A stretch of DNA of 64,000 bases from Enterococcus canintestini (GTDB taxonomy: Bacteria; Bacillota; Bacilli; Lactobacillales; Enterococcaceae): NCBI RefSeq assembly GCF_001885735.1, contig NZ_JXKG01000013.1, positions 1 to 64,000 of the forward strand. Direction: 5' to 3'. The translations under genes and the position numbers were made by a program. The stretch's first letter is position 1, and each line of letters begins with the position of its first letter. Shown one piece after another: positions 36,661 through 46,490 of the stretch. The notes below the pieces were generated by a model. The model was not told where the DNA came from. It saw only the letters and a program-made list of their open reading frames with translations, and made no database searches.

Positions 36661-37643
36661 TATTTCTTTTTACGTCGATAAAAAATAATTGCCACTATTA
36701 TGACTACCAGAAGACCAACAAAAGAGAGATAAAACATTGGCTTATCTCCCATTTTTGGAAGGATTCCAGTAGCTGCTTTGGTACTGTCCGTGGTTTTTGT
36801 AGTTGCTGTTTCTTTAGAGCTTGTATCTTGATTAGAAGAATTATTTGTTGTTTCAGTAGTGTTTGTCGCAACTGGTTTAGCCAAATCCCCTCGCGCTTGC
36901 GGAATACCCTCAGATGCATAACGTGCAATCCAAGCTACAATCCCAGGAAAAAAGCGCCCTTCTTCTGTAAGCATTTTTTCTTGTAAAGGTGTGACAAAAT
37001 TCAAAATGGCCACCAATTCATCATTACTCAACTGGCGAATTGGGATAAAACTGCTATTTGGGGGATAAAGATTTTGTAAATAGTTTTGTAAGTCCGCCAC
37101 TTGAGTTTTTAATTCTGCTAGTGAAAGACTGGTAGGATCAAAACTTAGTGCTGCATTTGCTGCTGCAACATTAACTGTTTTATCTTGATATAAAGCAGTC
37201 AACAAACGAACATAAGCCCCTAAATCCATGCCATAAAAGTCTTGATTTACCCGCGTAAATATTTGTAAGGCATCCTCTAATTGCTCATCTGTATAACTTG
37301 CTAGCTGTTCAGCTGAGATATTATACTGTCCAGTGGCTAATTCATTTCTAATTTCTGATACGTTTTGATTTACTGCTTTATTGTCTGTCGCCGCTGGGAT
37401 CCCGGTTTGTTCTTCAATCCCATTTTTAATTGCTTCGCCAACTTCCTTTGCTTCTATTGTTGTATCTGTTGACACTTCACTAGCTTCCGTTGATGAAGAA
37501 TTTGTAGTCATACTTTCGTTACTGTTTGATGTTTCTAAAACTTCCAAAGTAGTTGTCACACTTGTCACTGTTTCTTCTGCGGCATATACATTTGGTCCCA
37601 CCAATAAGATTGCTAAAGTTAAAATCCCTAACACTTTTTTCAC
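36660..37643 (-). CDS. Cell-surface protein with LPKMG-type sorting signal
   Basis: A 327-residue exported protein. The signal peptide MKKVLGILTLAILLVGPNVYA is cleaved near AYAAEE. A Ser/Thr-rich stretch follows, then a helical domain (about residues 85-230) with repeated LSNDELVAIL- and SYTDEQLEDAL-like motifs and a second Thr/Ser linker. The end is LPKMGD, a hydrophobic segment and RRKKK. This is the architecture of sortase substrates, but Met replaces Thr in LPxTG. The GTG at 37643 follows GAAGTGAT; the longer frame to 37775 would place the signal peptide internally. Function unknown, possibly an adhesin or wall-associated structural protein. Confidence 0.75.
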   Translation of the reverse strand: MKKVLGILTLAILLVGPNVYAAEETVTSVTTTLEVLETSNSNESMTTNSSSTEASEVSTDTTIEAKEVGEAIKNGIEEQTGIPAATDNKAVNQNVSEIRNELATGQYNISAEQLASYTDEQLEDALQIFTRVNQDFYGMDLGAYVRLLTALYQDKTVNVAAANAALSFDPTSLSLAELKTQVADLQNYLQNLYPPNSSFIPIRQLSNDELVAILNFVTPLQEKMLTEEGRFFPGIVAWIARYASEGIPQARGDLAKPVATNTTETTNNSSNQDTSSKETATTKTTDSTKAATGILPKMGDKPMFYLSFVGLLVVIIVAIIFYRRKKK

Positions 37644-37785
37644 TATTATCACTTCTTTACTTTTATTTACGAATATTTTTTGTAACATAATTGTAACATT
37701 AGTTTTGAAAAATGAAAGGAGTTTTTTAATAAAAAAGAAGCTACGACTTTCACTTGTCATAACTCCTCTTTTCATAATCGATTAG

Positions 37786-39192
37786 CTATCCTTTTTTAGT
37801 AGATTCCGATAATTCTTTCCACCATTGTGCACTTTTTTTAGGAATTCGCTTTTGACTATCAAAGTCAACATAAAATAACCCATAGCGCTTATTATATCCA
37901 TTTGTCCAAGAGAACATATCTTGTAAGGACCAAATAAAATACCCTTTTACTTCAATTCCAGATGAAATAGCTTGTTCGATTGCTTTTAAATGAATAGCAA
38001 CATAATCTATTCGGGACTGATCCAAAACTTCTCCGTTTACTACCTGATCTTTATCTCCCAAACCATTTTCTGTAACATAAATTTTTTGATAGTTTGGATA
38101 ACGATTTTTGATATAAAGCATCATATCATAGAGACCTTTAGGATAAATCACCCAGTCCCAATCAGTCTTTGGAATAGCGGGATTGTAAATTCTTTCCCCC
38201 ACACCATTTAAACGAAAGACAGCTGTCCCCTTCTCACCGGTACCATTATGATGAATATAACTTTCACCGTGAAATGGTTGTACAAAATGACTTTGATAAT
38301 AATTCAGACCTAGAAAATCGATTTGTTTTGCTGCTTTTGCAAGTTCTGTTAAATCCATTGGTAAAATAGTTAGCTTGCCATCGTTCTGTTTTAATATCTC
38401 ATTGATAACAAACATAGTATCATTATCATAATACCCTTTATAAATAGCATCTAACATGAATTGGTTGTACAAAACATTACATGTGTTTGCAGCAGCTAAA
38501 TTCTCTACTGCATCTTCCGCTGGATAATATGATTCAAGAATATGCACAATACCGATTTCGCCAGTGTAATCTTTTTCTTTAAAAAGATTAACAACTTTGG
38601 CGTGAGCTACCATTTGATTGTGCATTGCTTGGATTGCTTTTGGTAAATCATATTGAATATTAGGAGGAAAATTTCCTACTACATATTGTCCAAATGCAAT
38701 AGAAGCTGGTTCATTAATAGTAATCCATTTTTTCACTTGACTACCAAACTCAGCAAAACAAAAATCAGCATATGCCACAAAGGCATCAATTGTTTTAGGA
38801 TTTAGCCAGTCCCCGTTTTGATGTAAATTTAACGGTGTATCAAAATGATGCAATGTCACATATGGTGTAATGCCATTTTTTAAGCATTCGGCAAACAAAG
38901 CATGATAATACGCCACACCTTTTTTATTCAATTCACCAGTACCATTTGGAAAAATTCTGGTCCATGCAATCGAAACACGAATTGCATCCACGCCATATTC
39001 TTTACTTAGAGCTAAATCTGTTGGATACTCATGATAAAAATCACTGGCAGGGTCTGGTGAGAAGCGCCCTTGCTCTTTTAAAAAGACATCCCAACAAACA
39101 GGACCTTTACCATCTTCTGTTGTAGCCCCTTCTACCTGATAAGCCGCAGTGGCCCCACCAAAAACAAATTCTTTAGGCAATGACAACATCAT
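37786..39192 (-). CDS. lacG: 6-phospho-beta-galactosidase
   Basis: A 468-residue GH1 enzyme, same length as lactococcal LacG. Acid/base Glu161 is in ITINEP and nucleophile Glu375 in YVTENGLG. N-terminal [14 protein letters not shown] and the C-terminal [33 protein letters not shown] with the phosphate-binding Ser-Lys-Tyr pattern (KRYG) favour a phospho-sugar substrate. It hydrolyses lactose-6-phosphate delivered by LacEF. The start overlaps the end of lacE by 20 bases, with AGGAGG 8 bases upstream. Last gene of the lac operon. Confidence 0.92.
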   Translation of the reverse strand: MMLSLPKEFVFGGATAAYQVEGATTEDGKGPVCWDVFLKEQGRFSPDPASDFYHEYPTDLALSKEYGVDAIRVSIAWTRIFPNGTGELNKKGVAYYHALFAECLKNGITPYVTLHHFDTPLNLHQNGDWLNPKTIDAFVAYADFCFAEFGSQVKKWITINEPASIAFGQYVVGNFPPNIQYDLPKAIQAMHNQMVAHAKVVNLFKEKDYTGEIGIVHILESYYPAEDAVENLAAANTCNVLYNQFMLDAIYKGYYDNDTMFVINEILKQNDGKLTILPMDLTELAKAAKQIDFLGLNYYQSHFVQPFHGESYIHHNGTGEKGTAVFRLNGVGERIYNPAIPKTDWDWVIYPKGLYDMMLYIKNRYPNYQKIYVTENGLGDKDQVVNGEVLDQSRIDYVAIHLKAIEQAISSGIEVKGYFIWSLQDMFSWTNGYNKRYGLFYVDFDSQKRIPKKSAQWWKELSESTKKG

Positions 39193-40864
39193 CTGTATTT
39201 CCTCCTTTGTGTTTTAATATATTTAAAACAAACTCTAGTGACTTCTTCGGATCTCTTGTTAAGGCAATATATTCTGCTCCTTCTGTTGCAATACAAGAAA
39301 TTCCCAAACGATCACAATCTTTTTGTAAATCCGGCAAATTAGTTGCAACTTGTGGTGCTAGAACAATCAGATCATAATCCGCTAACATATCTTGATGAGC
39401 ACCCCAAGCTGCCGCTGCAGCTTTAACATTTACATTAAATTCTTGGGCTCCTTTATTTAAGGCGTTGGCCAGTAATCCACTCGTTCCACCACCAGCACAT
39501 AAAACTAATACATTTTTTTCATCAGAAATTACTGTATCAGAAACCAGTGTTACGATAGCGTCTTCATCAGATTCCACTATTTTTTCCTTATTTACTTCAG
39601 CTTGTTCTTCTTCATATCGTTGTAAATCATAGGATTTGAAGAAAGGATAATAGATTAAAGCATCTACAAGTGGCAACACTACTGCTAAGACAAAAGATAA
39701 TGGACTAAAGCCTGTACCTAAAATCAGTCCAATTGGCCCTGGAAAAGTCCACGGAAGTACATAGAGAAAACTATTCATTCCTAAAAAATCAACAAAAAAC
39801 TTAAACAGCCATACATTTATTATTGGTGCTGTAATAAAAGGGATAAAGAAAACAGGATTTAATACAAGTGGTCCACCAAACAAAATAGGTTCGTTCACAC
39901 CAAAAGAAGTTGGAACAACAGCTGCTTTCCCAATTGCTTTATTAGCTTTTGACTTAGCAAAGAAAATAAATAAGAAAGGTACAACAAACGTAGCACCTGT
40001 TCTTCCTAACGTTGCTACAAAATATTGTAATCCAGGTGTTAATAGTTTGGTTGCGTGTTCTCCAGCTTGAAAACCACTCACATTGGCTGCAATATTAACA
40101 TAATAAATGGCTGATACGGCGGGCTCCACAATGGATGGTCCATGAATACCAATAAACCAGAAGAAAGCCATCGCGCCATAAATAATAGCTAGCCCGATCC
40201 AACCATCAGCTGCCGTGAATAGCGGTTGGAAAAAAGTAATAACACCTTGAGCAAAATTCATTTCAAAAGCCGAACGAAAGGCGAAATCAAATACCCAAAA
40301 AATGATAATCGCAAACCCAAAAGGAATAATATCCTTAAAAGCTTGAGAAATATTAGGCGGAACTTCTTCTGGTAGGCGAATTGTAATATTACGCTTAACA
40401 CAAAAACGATAAACATTTACGGTAACAAATGCGACAATAAAAGCTGCTAACAATCCACTGGAACCTAGATATCCAGTTGAAATTCCACCTTCAAGCCGAT
40501 CTGTTGCTAATAATAATAAGCCACAAATAGAAGCTACCATTGGCGCAATAATATTAATTTGATTTGTTTTAGGCATGTCTCGATTAAAATTATCCGTTAG
40601 TGCTTTTGCCGTAGTCGCAACAACCCCAACCGCTAAAAATCCCATGGTAAAATTATAAGGGGTCATAATCATTGCTTCTGTATTTTCAGACCAATAAAAG
40701 CCAAAAATATTAGGAACATAGGCAATTAATAAAAAAATACTTGAAAAGATAACTACTGGCATACAAGAGACAAAACCATTTTTTATGGCGGATAAATAGC
40801 TGTTTTTTGACACTTTTTCAAAAAAAGGTTTCCACTTTTCAATCGTCTGAATGATTTTATTCAT
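39173..40864 (-). CDS. lacE: PTS lactose-specific EIICB
   Basis: A 563-residue permease. The N-terminal EIIC part (about 1-410) has eight to ten spans, including [15 protein letters not shown] and [18 protein letters not shown] linker and the EIIB domain follow, with phosphorylatable Cys in [18 protein letters not shown] (about residue 470). It imports and phosphorylates lactose (or other beta-galactosides) using LacF-P. The ATG at 40864 is chosen because TTGGGAGG lies just upstream; the TTG at 40879 overlaps that site. Confidence 0.92.
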   Translation of the reverse strand: MNKIIQTIEKWKPFFEKVSKNSYLSAIKNGFVSCMPVVIFSSIFLLIAYVPNIFGFYWSENTEAMIMTPYNFTMGFLAVGVVATTAKALTDNFNRDMPKTNQINIIAPMVASICGLLLLATDRLEGGISTGYLGSSGLLAAFIVAFVTVNVYRFCVKRNITIRLPEEVPPNISQAFKDIIPFGFAIIIFWVFDFAFRSAFEMNFAQGVITFFQPLFTAADGWIGLAIIYGAMAFFWFIGIHGPSIVEPAVSAIYYVNIAANVSGFQAGEHATKLLTPGLQYFVATLGRTGATFVVPFLFIFFAKSKANKAIGKAAVVPTSFGVNEPILFGGPLVLNPVFFIPFITAPIINVWLFKFFVDFLGMNSFLYVLPWTFPGPIGLILGTGFSPLSFVLAVVLPLVDALIYYPFFKSYDLQRYEEEQAEVNKEKIVESDEDAIVTLVSDTVISDEKNVLVLCAGGGTSGLLANALNKGAQEFNVNVKAAAAAWGAHQDMLADYDLIVLAPQVATNLPDLQKDCDRLGISCIATEGAEYIALTRDPKKSLEFVLNILKHKGGNTDDVVIA

Positions 40865-40911
40865 TTTTTTACCTCCCAATTTGGTTACTAAAAATACTCC
40901 ATACTCTTTTC

Positions 40912-41229
40912 TTATACATTTGTTCGCTGATAAAGTTCTATCATGTCCATTACAACATCCCGCAATAATAAGGTCGTCATTAAATGGTCTTGTCCATGCA
41001 CAAAGATAAAGCCTAGTTCTACTTCCTCACCTCCTGCTTCTGTGGCTAACATTTTTGTTTGTGATTCATGTGCTTTTTTTAGTAAGTCATCGACGATCTC
41101 AATTGTGGGTTGAACTTCAGTGAAATTTCCTAACTTAGCCTCTTTTAATAAAGTTAATAATTTTGATCGTGCATCTCCTGAATAAGCAACAATTTCAAAA
41201 CCAATCATGGCAACTTCGTCTTTTTTCAT
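40912..41229 (-). CDS. lacF: PTS lactose-specific EIIA
   Basis: A 105-residue helical EIIA of the lactose/cellobiose family, with phosphorylated His78 in [10 protein letters not shown]. It passes phosphate from HPr to the EIIB Cys of LacE. The start overlaps the stop of lacT (ATGA), with 47 bp to lacE. EIIA proteins of chitobiose and cellobiose type look similar, but the operon context (LacG-type enzyme, LacE) supports lactose. Confidence 0.92.
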   Translation of the reverse strand: MKKDEVAMIGFEIVAYSGDARSKLLTLLKEAKLGNFTEVQPTIEIVDDLLKKAHESQTKMLATEAGGEEVELGFIFVHGQDHLMTTLLLRDVVMDMIELYQRTNV

Positions 41230-42077
41230 CTTTTTTCCTGCTTTCTTTGTAATAATCGTTGTAAATGAATTGTTAGATAGACTTGTTCATTAGAGCTCAG
41301 TATAATGCCAGCTTTACTTGTAATAATATTAAAAATTTGTCCAGCAATTTGATAAGCTTGTGGATATTGACTGATTAATTTTTCGCGAAAATGTTCCGCT
41401 AAATCATCGCTACTTAATTCTTCAGGTTCACGATCGATAGCATATTTAATATGAATCATTAGCCGATCATATAAATTACCGTCTTCATCTCGTGAAATAT
41501 CTTGCGCTTGTAAAAACTGACTAATTTCAGTCAATGTATCTTTTATAACGGATAACTTTGAAGAACGGCCTTGAGTCGTTATCCCTTTTGCATTAATGAA
41601 GTGGTATGCAATATTTGCAACTTCTCCAGCTGGCATAATAATAGCGAGTTTATTTTTTATTATTGTTAATGCATCTCTTGCGATTTGATATTCAACTGGA
41701 TATTGTTCACTTAAATCCGGTAACATGCTCGTTACGTACTCATGGTTCATAATCCGTTGATAACTAAAATAAATATGATCAGTGAGCGTTGCATAAATAT
41801 ATTCTTGGACAGGAAATCGATACTTTAGTTTTCCATGCTCAATAATTTCATAACTCGTTGTGATAAAATCAATTGGAACATCTTTTAGTAACGCTGAAAA
41901 ATTTTGTTCTGATTGCTCATTTCGCAAAACAAATAAATTTTGGATATCTTTTTTTGCAATAAAGTCTCCTTTCTTTTTTTGAAATGCAATACCTTTTCCC
42001 ATCGCAATAGCCTTTTGGCGCCCATGATCCCAAATAATAACTACATTATTATTTAGTATCTGTGCTATTTCATACAT
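41226..42077 (-). CDS. lacT: BglG-family transcriptional antiterminator
   Basis: A 283-residue antiterminator. The N-terminal CAT RNA-binding domain (about 1-55, LNNNVVIIWDHGRQKAIAMGKGIAFQKKKGD) is followed by two PRD domains (about 65-170 and 175-280) with conserved His (YFSYQRIMNHEY, NIAYHFINAKG, MIHIKYAIDR, YLTIHLQRLLQ). It should bind the RAT RNA upstream and block the overlapping terminator when lactose PTS flux lowers its PRD phosphorylation. First gene of lacT-lacF-lacE-lacG. Confidence 0.93.
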   Translation of the reverse strand: MYEIAQILNNNVVIIWDHGRQKAIAMGKGIAFQKKKGDFIAKKDIQNLFVLRNEQSEQNFSALLKDVPIDFITTSYEIIEHGKLKYRFPVQEYIYATLTDHIYFSYQRIMNHEYVTSMLPDLSEQYPVEYQIARDALTIIKNKLAIIMPAGEVANIAYHFINAKGITTQGRSSKLSVIKDTLTEISQFLQAQDISRDEDGNLYDRLMIHIKYAIDREPEELSSDDLAEHFREKLISQYPQAYQIAGQIFNIITSKAGIILSSNEQVYLTIHLQRLLQRKQEKR

Positions 42078-42098
42078 CTCCTCACTCCTTTACCAAAA

Positions 42099-42154
42099 AA
42101 GAACCGCAAATATAGAAAAGATAGGCACTATCTTTTTCTATATTTGCGGTTCTT
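42099..42154 (-). terminator. lac operon leader terminator overlapping RAT
   Basis: Long hairpin with arms about 22 bases long (GAACCGCAAATATAGAAAAA and its complement) followed on the minus strand by TTTTTT. Its 5' end shares GAACC with the RAT sequence, the arrangement of LicT/LacT-type antitermination. Confidence 0.9.
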
Positions 42155-42178
42155 GCCTAATCGTATTAGTAACAATCC
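42149..42178 (-). promoter_or_regulatory. RAT antiterminator site for LacT
   Basis: A 30-base minus-strand sequence, starting GGATTGTTACTAATACG and ending AGGCAAGAACC. It matches the BglG-family RAT consensus (GGATTGTTACTG....GGCAAAACC) and overlaps the terminator stem. Confidence 0.88.
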
Positions 42179-42204
42179 ACACTTTATTTATATATTCAAT
42201 CTAT

Positions 42205-42234
42205 CATAATATAAAACAAATGTAAACACTTTCA
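42205..42234 (-). promoter_or_regulatory. lac promoter with cre-like site
   Basis: Minus-strand TGAAAGTGTTTACA (42221-42234) matches the cre consensus TGWAARCGYTWNCW except for T in place of the central C. Its end, TTTACA, serves as a possible -35, followed by -10-like TAGATT 17 bases on (about 42198-42203). Suggests CcpA repression of lac; the -10 is tentative. Confidence 0.55.
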
Positions 42235-42434
42235 AGAACTTTTTTTGAACTAACATAAATTAAACACCTCATAGCGAATAGATTGCTAGACTTCACTTTT
42301 TAAGAGCAAATACTAAACAAAGTTAACAATAAACAAACTTTTATAAACATCATCTGCAAAGAAATTAGATTATTTTATGTCTACTTTTTAATATGCTATC
42401 TTTAACTTATTCATTATAAAAAAGGAGTTACTAA

Positions 42435-43034
42435 ATGTTTAACGAAAATAGTTTTAATGTCTTTACTGTTACTGGACTGGATGAGCGAATGAACGCTATT
42501 CGCAGTGAAATTCAACCTGTTTTTACTACCATTGGACAACCAATTTGCGAAATGTTATCACAAAATTTTAACCGACCTTTTTACCTACACATTGCCCAAC
42601 ATCGCAGAAGAACTGTTCATCCGCCTGAAAATACCTGGGCTGCTATGAGTGAAGGTAAAAGAGGCTATAAAATGAACGCTCATTTTCAAATAGGCATTTG
42701 GCCAGAATATGTTTTTATGTGGTTAGCTATTATTGATCAACCAAAAAATCAAAAAGAAATGGCAGAAATTTTACTACAACATCCTACCATTTTTGATTCA
42801 TTACCAAAAGACAGCGTGATTAGTTTAGATCATACGAAGCCAGAAATATTACCATTAACTCCTGAAAACTTAAAAAGTGCTCTAATCCGCTTAAATACTG
42901 TCAAAAAAGCTGAGTTTCAAATTGGCCGAGTCATAAAAAAAGACAGCCCTTTGTGGCACACTCCGGCTAAAGCAATGCAATATATTGAAGAAACTTACAC
43001 TAGTCTGCTTCCTATCTATGACCTTTTAACATAA
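42435..43034 (+). CDS. DUF1054 family protein (YktB-like)
   Basis: A 199-residue protein with the DUF1054/YktB features: N-terminal FNVFTVTGLDERMNAIRSEIQP, central YLHIAQHRRRTVHPPENTWAAMSEGKRGYKMNAHFQIGIW and VFMWLAIIDQPKNQKEMAEILL. Cytosolic, function unknown; widely conserved in Bacilli. Ribosome site AAAAGGAG. Transcribed divergently from the lac operon across a 357-bp gap that contains the lac control sites. Confidence 0.88.
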   Translation: MFNENSFNVFTVTGLDERMNAIRSEIQPVFTTIGQPICEMLSQNFNRPFYLHIAQHRRRTVHPPENTWAAMSEGKRGYKMNAHFQIGIWPEYVFMWLAIIDQPKNQKEMAEILLQHPTIFDSLPKDSVISLDHTKPEILPLTPENLKSALIRLNTVKKAEFQIGRVIKKDSPLWHTPAKAMQYIEETYTSLLPIYDLLT

Positions 43035-43135
43035 GGGCAGCATGACTTTTAACATAGTTTTTTCTTACACTATTGTTCCTACCCAAATATGAGAAAACTC
43101 CTTATAATAAGTTGTAATTAAAAGGAGTCATTCTC

Positions 43136-43294
43136 ATGCACAAAAAAATACATTTATCTTTTATCATTATTTCCAGCATTTTTGTTATGTTACTAGTTGG
43201 CATACTAGTTTTTCCCACTTTAAATATGCAAGTAGAAAGACTAGTGCACAAACTCTGGCTTTTTACCGCGCAAAATATTATAAAACCTTATTAA
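43136..43294 (+). CDS. Small single-span membrane peptide (52 aa)
   Basis: A 52-codon frame from ATG at 43136 to TAA at 43294. The N-terminus is basic (MHKKIHL), followed by one strong membrane span (about residues 8-27, rich in Ile, Val, Leu and Phe) and an amphipathic tail with RLVHKLWLFTAQNII. AAAAGGAG is at ideal distance from the start, and TATAAT lies upstream at about 43103. It resembles type I toxin or small stress peptides in size and layout, but no antisense RNA gene was recognised. Two terminator hairpins follow. No function assigned. Confidence 0.55.
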   Translation: MHKKIHLSFIIISSIFVMLLVGILVFPTLNMQVERLVHKLWLFTAQNIIKPY

Positions 43295-43346
43295 AAAGTT
43301 GCTTTTTAGCGCTAGCCGACTTCTTTTGGCTAGTATTTTTAAAATA

Positions 43347-43391
43347 AGACTAAAGGAAACATTCAAAGTGTTCCTTTAGTCTTTTATTTTT
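43347..43391 (+). terminator. Terminator downstream of the small membrane peptide
   Basis: Hairpin GACTAAAGGAAACA-ttcaaag-TGTTCCTTTAGTC followed by TTTTATTTTT. Confidence 0.85.
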
Positions 43392-43428
43392 CCTAAAAAA
43401 TTCACTTCATTATTAAATATTTATTGCA

Positions 43429-43479
43429 AAAAAGAGGGTATGACAGAAGCAACCTGCTTTTGTCATACCCTCTTTAAAA
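43429..43479. terminator. Bidirectional terminator before the ABC permease gene
   Basis: Arms AAAGAGGGTATGACA and TGTCATACCCTCTTT with inner AGCA/TGCT pairing; A run on the left gives a minus-strand U tail. Confidence 0.88.
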
Positions 43480-43532
43480 ATCTAGCTTTTTGAGGTCAAT
43501 ATCACTTATCCCGGTCTTTAAATTTGCTAGAA

Positions 43533-45338
43533 CTATTTAACTTTTTTCAAAACGATCCCACTATATAACCAAATTGTGAGTACATAATATAGAAAATATA
43601 GGACAAAGAAAATAGTGAATGGCAGTGCGATATCGCCATAGGGTTCACTTAATAAAGTCGTAAACATTTGTAAACCAAACAGTACATGTACTACACCAAG
43701 AATTCCTGGTACAAGGAACAAAACTCCAATTTCCTTGCGTAGAGATGCTTTTAATAAACCTTTTCGGGTACCGATTTTATTTAGCATCGCATAACGTCGA
43801 ACGTCACTATTAGCTCCAGATAAGATTTTAAACATTAAACAACTTGCTAGCATAGTCAAAAAGGCAATGCCTAAGAAAAAGCCCATAAATTCAAAGCCAG
43901 AAAACATCCCATTAAAAGCTGTGTAGGCGTCCACTTTTTGGCTAAGACTCCCCATTGATGCTGGATCACTCAATTCTTTATTATTCGTCACATTTTCAGT
44001 TGCTAGTTTTTTTAATTGTGGCAAAGCAGTCATGAAATCTTTCACTTTTACCACTTGTAATTTCGTTACTGGTAAATTGAGTGCTTCAAAACTTTGACGG
44101 TCAATAACTTGATGTTCTTTGGTTCTTTGACTTGGTAATTCTAAAGAACGTAAACCATCCATTGCTTGTACGTCTGCAGCTAATTTATCCCCATCATATT
44201 CTGTTTTTCTAGTTTTATTTTTTTCATAAACTACCGCAGTCAGTGGGTGTGAATTAAATTCATCTTTTAGATAATAAACAGTTTTATCATCTTCTTTTTG
44301 CAAGTATGTGGTATTTTCAGTTGGTTTTAACGCATCTACTTGATCTTGCGTTGCTTTTTGAGCATTATTTAATACTAAATCATAAGATGAAGTTTGGTCG
44401 GTCATTTTAGGAATCTCATTGCGGAAACCTAGCCCCACCGTCAAAGCACCTAACGCCAAAGCAAATAACATAGCAACCATTGATAACATGCGTGTATAAT
44501 CTTGAATACGGAAACTTAACTGAGAAAAAGTAAAGCCGTTTAATTTTTTCAAAACTAAGCGGTCAGAGCGTTTTAAAAGTTGCAAAATGAAAATCAAAAC
44601 ACCATGGAAAACTAGATAGGTTCCTAAAATAATCGTCACTAATGCAATTACTAACGCTATAAACCCTAATGTATTTACTTGTGCCATCATCCAGTAACCG
44701 ACTGCTAAAAAGGCAATCCCACAAAAAGTTTCAACAAATAATAAACTATTTTTGCGTTGACTCTTAGTTGGTGTTTCACTTGCTCGTAAGAGAGTTAAAA
44801 TCGGTTTTTTAATCATTGAGCCAGCGTTAATTACCGCAGATACTAAAAATAAGATGATGAAAAAAATGAATGTAATCATTAAAGCTTCTGTATTAAAGGG
44901 TGAAAAGTGTGTTACTTTTACATCTAATTGTTTGGTTAATAACTGATTAACGATACTTGATAATCCAATCCCAATTGCAGAACCAGCAATTGTCGCTAAA
45001 ATACCAATAAATAGAGTTTCCACAAAAATGAGTTGGGCAATTTTTCGTCCTTTTGCGCCTAACATCATAAACATCGCATAGTCTTTTTGCCGCATCGTCA
45101 TCAAAAATGAATTAGCATATAGAATATAGACTAAGGTAATAATAGCCAATAACACCGAACCGAGATGAAAAATCATTACAACCGATGAGATAATTGAGTT
45201 ACTTTCTAAAAAGGCTTTGTTAGTTGCCATTGATTCAAACATGTAAAATATCGCCGAAGCCATTACCAAGCCGGAAAATAGCACTAAGTAATCTCGCAAT
45301 TTTCCTTTAATTCCTGTAAGAGATAATTTAAAAAGCAT
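43533..45338 (-). CDS. BceB/YxdM-like ABC transporter permease (FtsX family)
   Basis: A 601-residue permease with about ten spans. FtsX domain 1 lies at about 55-180 (SFLMTMRQKDYAMFMMLGAKGRKIAQLIFVETLFIG). A long external domain of about 180 residues (310-490) lies between spans 7 and 8, and three C-terminal spans follow. This layout is that of BceB/VraG/YxdM peptide-sensing and detoxification permeases. Likely confers resistance to, or senses, a cell-wall-active peptide. It lies 12 bp after the ATPase gene. No two-component system is adjacent. Confidence 0.88.
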   Translation of the reverse strand: MLFKLSLTGIKGKLRDYLVLFSGLVMASAIFYMFESMATNKAFLESNSIISSVVMIFHLGSVLLAIITLVYILYANSFLMTMRQKDYAMFMMLGAKGRKIAQLIFVETLFIGILATIAGSAIGIGLSSIVNQLLTKQLDVKVTHFSPFNTEALMITFIFFIILFLVSAVINAGSMIKKPILTLLRASETPTKSQRKNSLLFVETFCGIAFLAVGYWMMAQVNTLGFIALVIALVTIILGTYLVFHGVLIFILQLLKRSDRLVLKKLNGFTFSQLSFRIQDYTRMLSMVAMLFALALGALTVGLGFRNEIPKMTDQTSSYDLVLNNAQKATQDQVDALKPTENTTYLQKEDDKTVYYLKDEFNSHPLTAVVYEKNKTRKTEYDGDKLAADVQAMDGLRSLELPSQRTKEHQVIDRQSFEALNLPVTKLQVVKVKDFMTALPQLKKLATENVTNNKELSDPASMGSLSQKVDAYTAFNGMFSGFEFMGFFLGIAFLTMLASCLMFKILSGANSDVRRYAMLNKIGTRKGLLKASLRKEIGVLFLVPGILGVVHVLFGLQMFTTLLSEPYGDIALPFTIFFVLYFLYYVLTIWLYSGIVLKKVK

Positions 45339-45350
45339 TTAAATTCCCCC

Positions 45351-46097
45351 TTACTGTTCCGCTAGAAGCGCTAAGATTTCACGATAAAACTCTTCTCGCG
45401 TCTGAAGATCTCGTTTTAGTTCTTGGTGTATCACACCATCTTTAATAAATAAAATACGTTGACAATAACTTGCTGAAAAAGGATCATGGGTGACTAATAA
45501 AATAGAAACGCGATCTTTTTCATTTAATTCTTCCATCGTATCCAATAAATCCCGGGCACTTTTGGAATCAAGGGCACCAGTTGGTTCGTCCCCTAGTAAA
45601 ATTGTTGGCTGGGTAATCAAAGCCCGTGCCGCAGCAACCCGTTGTTTTTGTCCACCGGAAATGGCAGCAGGATAACTATCTAAAATATGCGTAATGGACA
45701 ATCGTTCCGCAATTTTTTTCACTCGTTGTTTAATTTCTTTTGGTTTTACACCTTGTAATGACAAGGGCACTGCAATATTTTCGGCTGCAGTCATATTTTC
45801 TAATAAATTAAAATCTTGGAAGATAAAGCCAATTTCCTCACTTCTGAAATCTGCTAATTGATTGCCTTTTAATTTCGTTACATCTTTTTGATTGATTGTA
45901 ATTTTGCCAGCTGTTGGTTTGTCTAAAGTGGATAAAATATTTAATAATGTTGATTTACCAGAACCTGAGGCTCCCATAATTCCAACAAATTCACCTTTTC
46001 TTACATCAAAGGAAATTCCTTTTAATGCTTCTGTTTTCTTTTCGTTACCTGTACCATAAGTTTTTTTGACGTTGTTGATTTCTACTATATTTTCCAT
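45351..46097 (-). CDS. ABC transporter ATP-binding protein (BceA/YxdL-like)
   Basis: A 248-residue ATPase of the MacB/LolD/BceA class. Walker A GASGSGKST is near 42-50, the Q-loop is in FIFQDFNLL, the signature is SGGQKQR near 146-152, Walker B with ILLGDEPTGALD is near 165-176, and the switch His is in LLVTHDP. Energises the permease encoded next. The operon order yxeA-like, ATPase, permease matches the Bacillus yxd/yxe arrangement. Confidence 0.94.
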   Translation of the reverse strand: MENIVEINNVKKTYGTGNEKKTEALKGISFDVRKGEFVGIMGASGSGKSTLLNILSTLDKPTAGKITINQKDVTKLKGNQLADFRSEEIGFIFQDFNLLENMTAAENIAVPLSLQGVKPKEIKQRVKKIAERLSITHILDSYPAAISGGQKQRVAAARALITQPTILLGDEPTGALDSKSARDLLDTMEELNEKDRVSILLVTHDPFSASYCQRILFIKDGVIHQELKRDLQTREEFYREILALLAEQ

Positions 46098-46105
46098 AAC
46101 TTCTC

Positions 46106-46462
46106 CTACTCTAATTTTTCTTTTGCTGCTGTGGGTAATTCAGATTCTTTGACTTCTTCATATGAAGTCACGCCTTTATTTTTATTCCAAGTAATTTTTA
46201 AATAGGCATTCTTTCTTAAAGGACGATCTTTAAATGCATTAAAGTCCATTTGTTTTTCATTGCCATCTTTATCATAACCAGGTAAAGAGTATTTATATTG
46301 TGTGACATTTTCACCGTTATCAGCTTTTACGTCTTCTCTTTGTCCATCGGTTGTGATTTTTACATAATATTGTTCGCCACCCATAATAAAGTAGTCAGCA
46401 ACTTTTAGACCAATAAAACCGATCCCTAATAGTGCCACCAGAACAATTAGTAATTTTTTCAT
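46106..46462 (-). CDS. YxeA family exported protein (DUF1093)
   Basis: A 118-residue protein. The N-terminal signal or anchor (MKKLLIVLVALLGIGFIGLKV) is followed by a small beta-rich domain with YYVKITTDGQ, YKYSLPGYDKDGNEKQMDF and RKNAYLKITWNKNKGVTSYEEV. This is the DUF1093/YxeA fold. YxeA-type proteins are encoded with BceAB-like transporters; their role is unknown. First gene of the operon, ribosome site GGAAGGAAAG. Upstream lies a weak promoter and a BceR-like box. Confidence 0.88.
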   Translation of the reverse strand: MKKLLIVLVALLGIGFIGLKVADYFIMGGEQYYVKITTDGQREDVKADNGENVTQYKYSLPGYDKDGNEKQMDFNAFKDRPLRKNAYLKITWNKNKGVTSYEEVKESELPTAAKEKLE

Positions 46463-46490
46463 ATCTTTCCTTCCTTTCGTTTACATTTTT

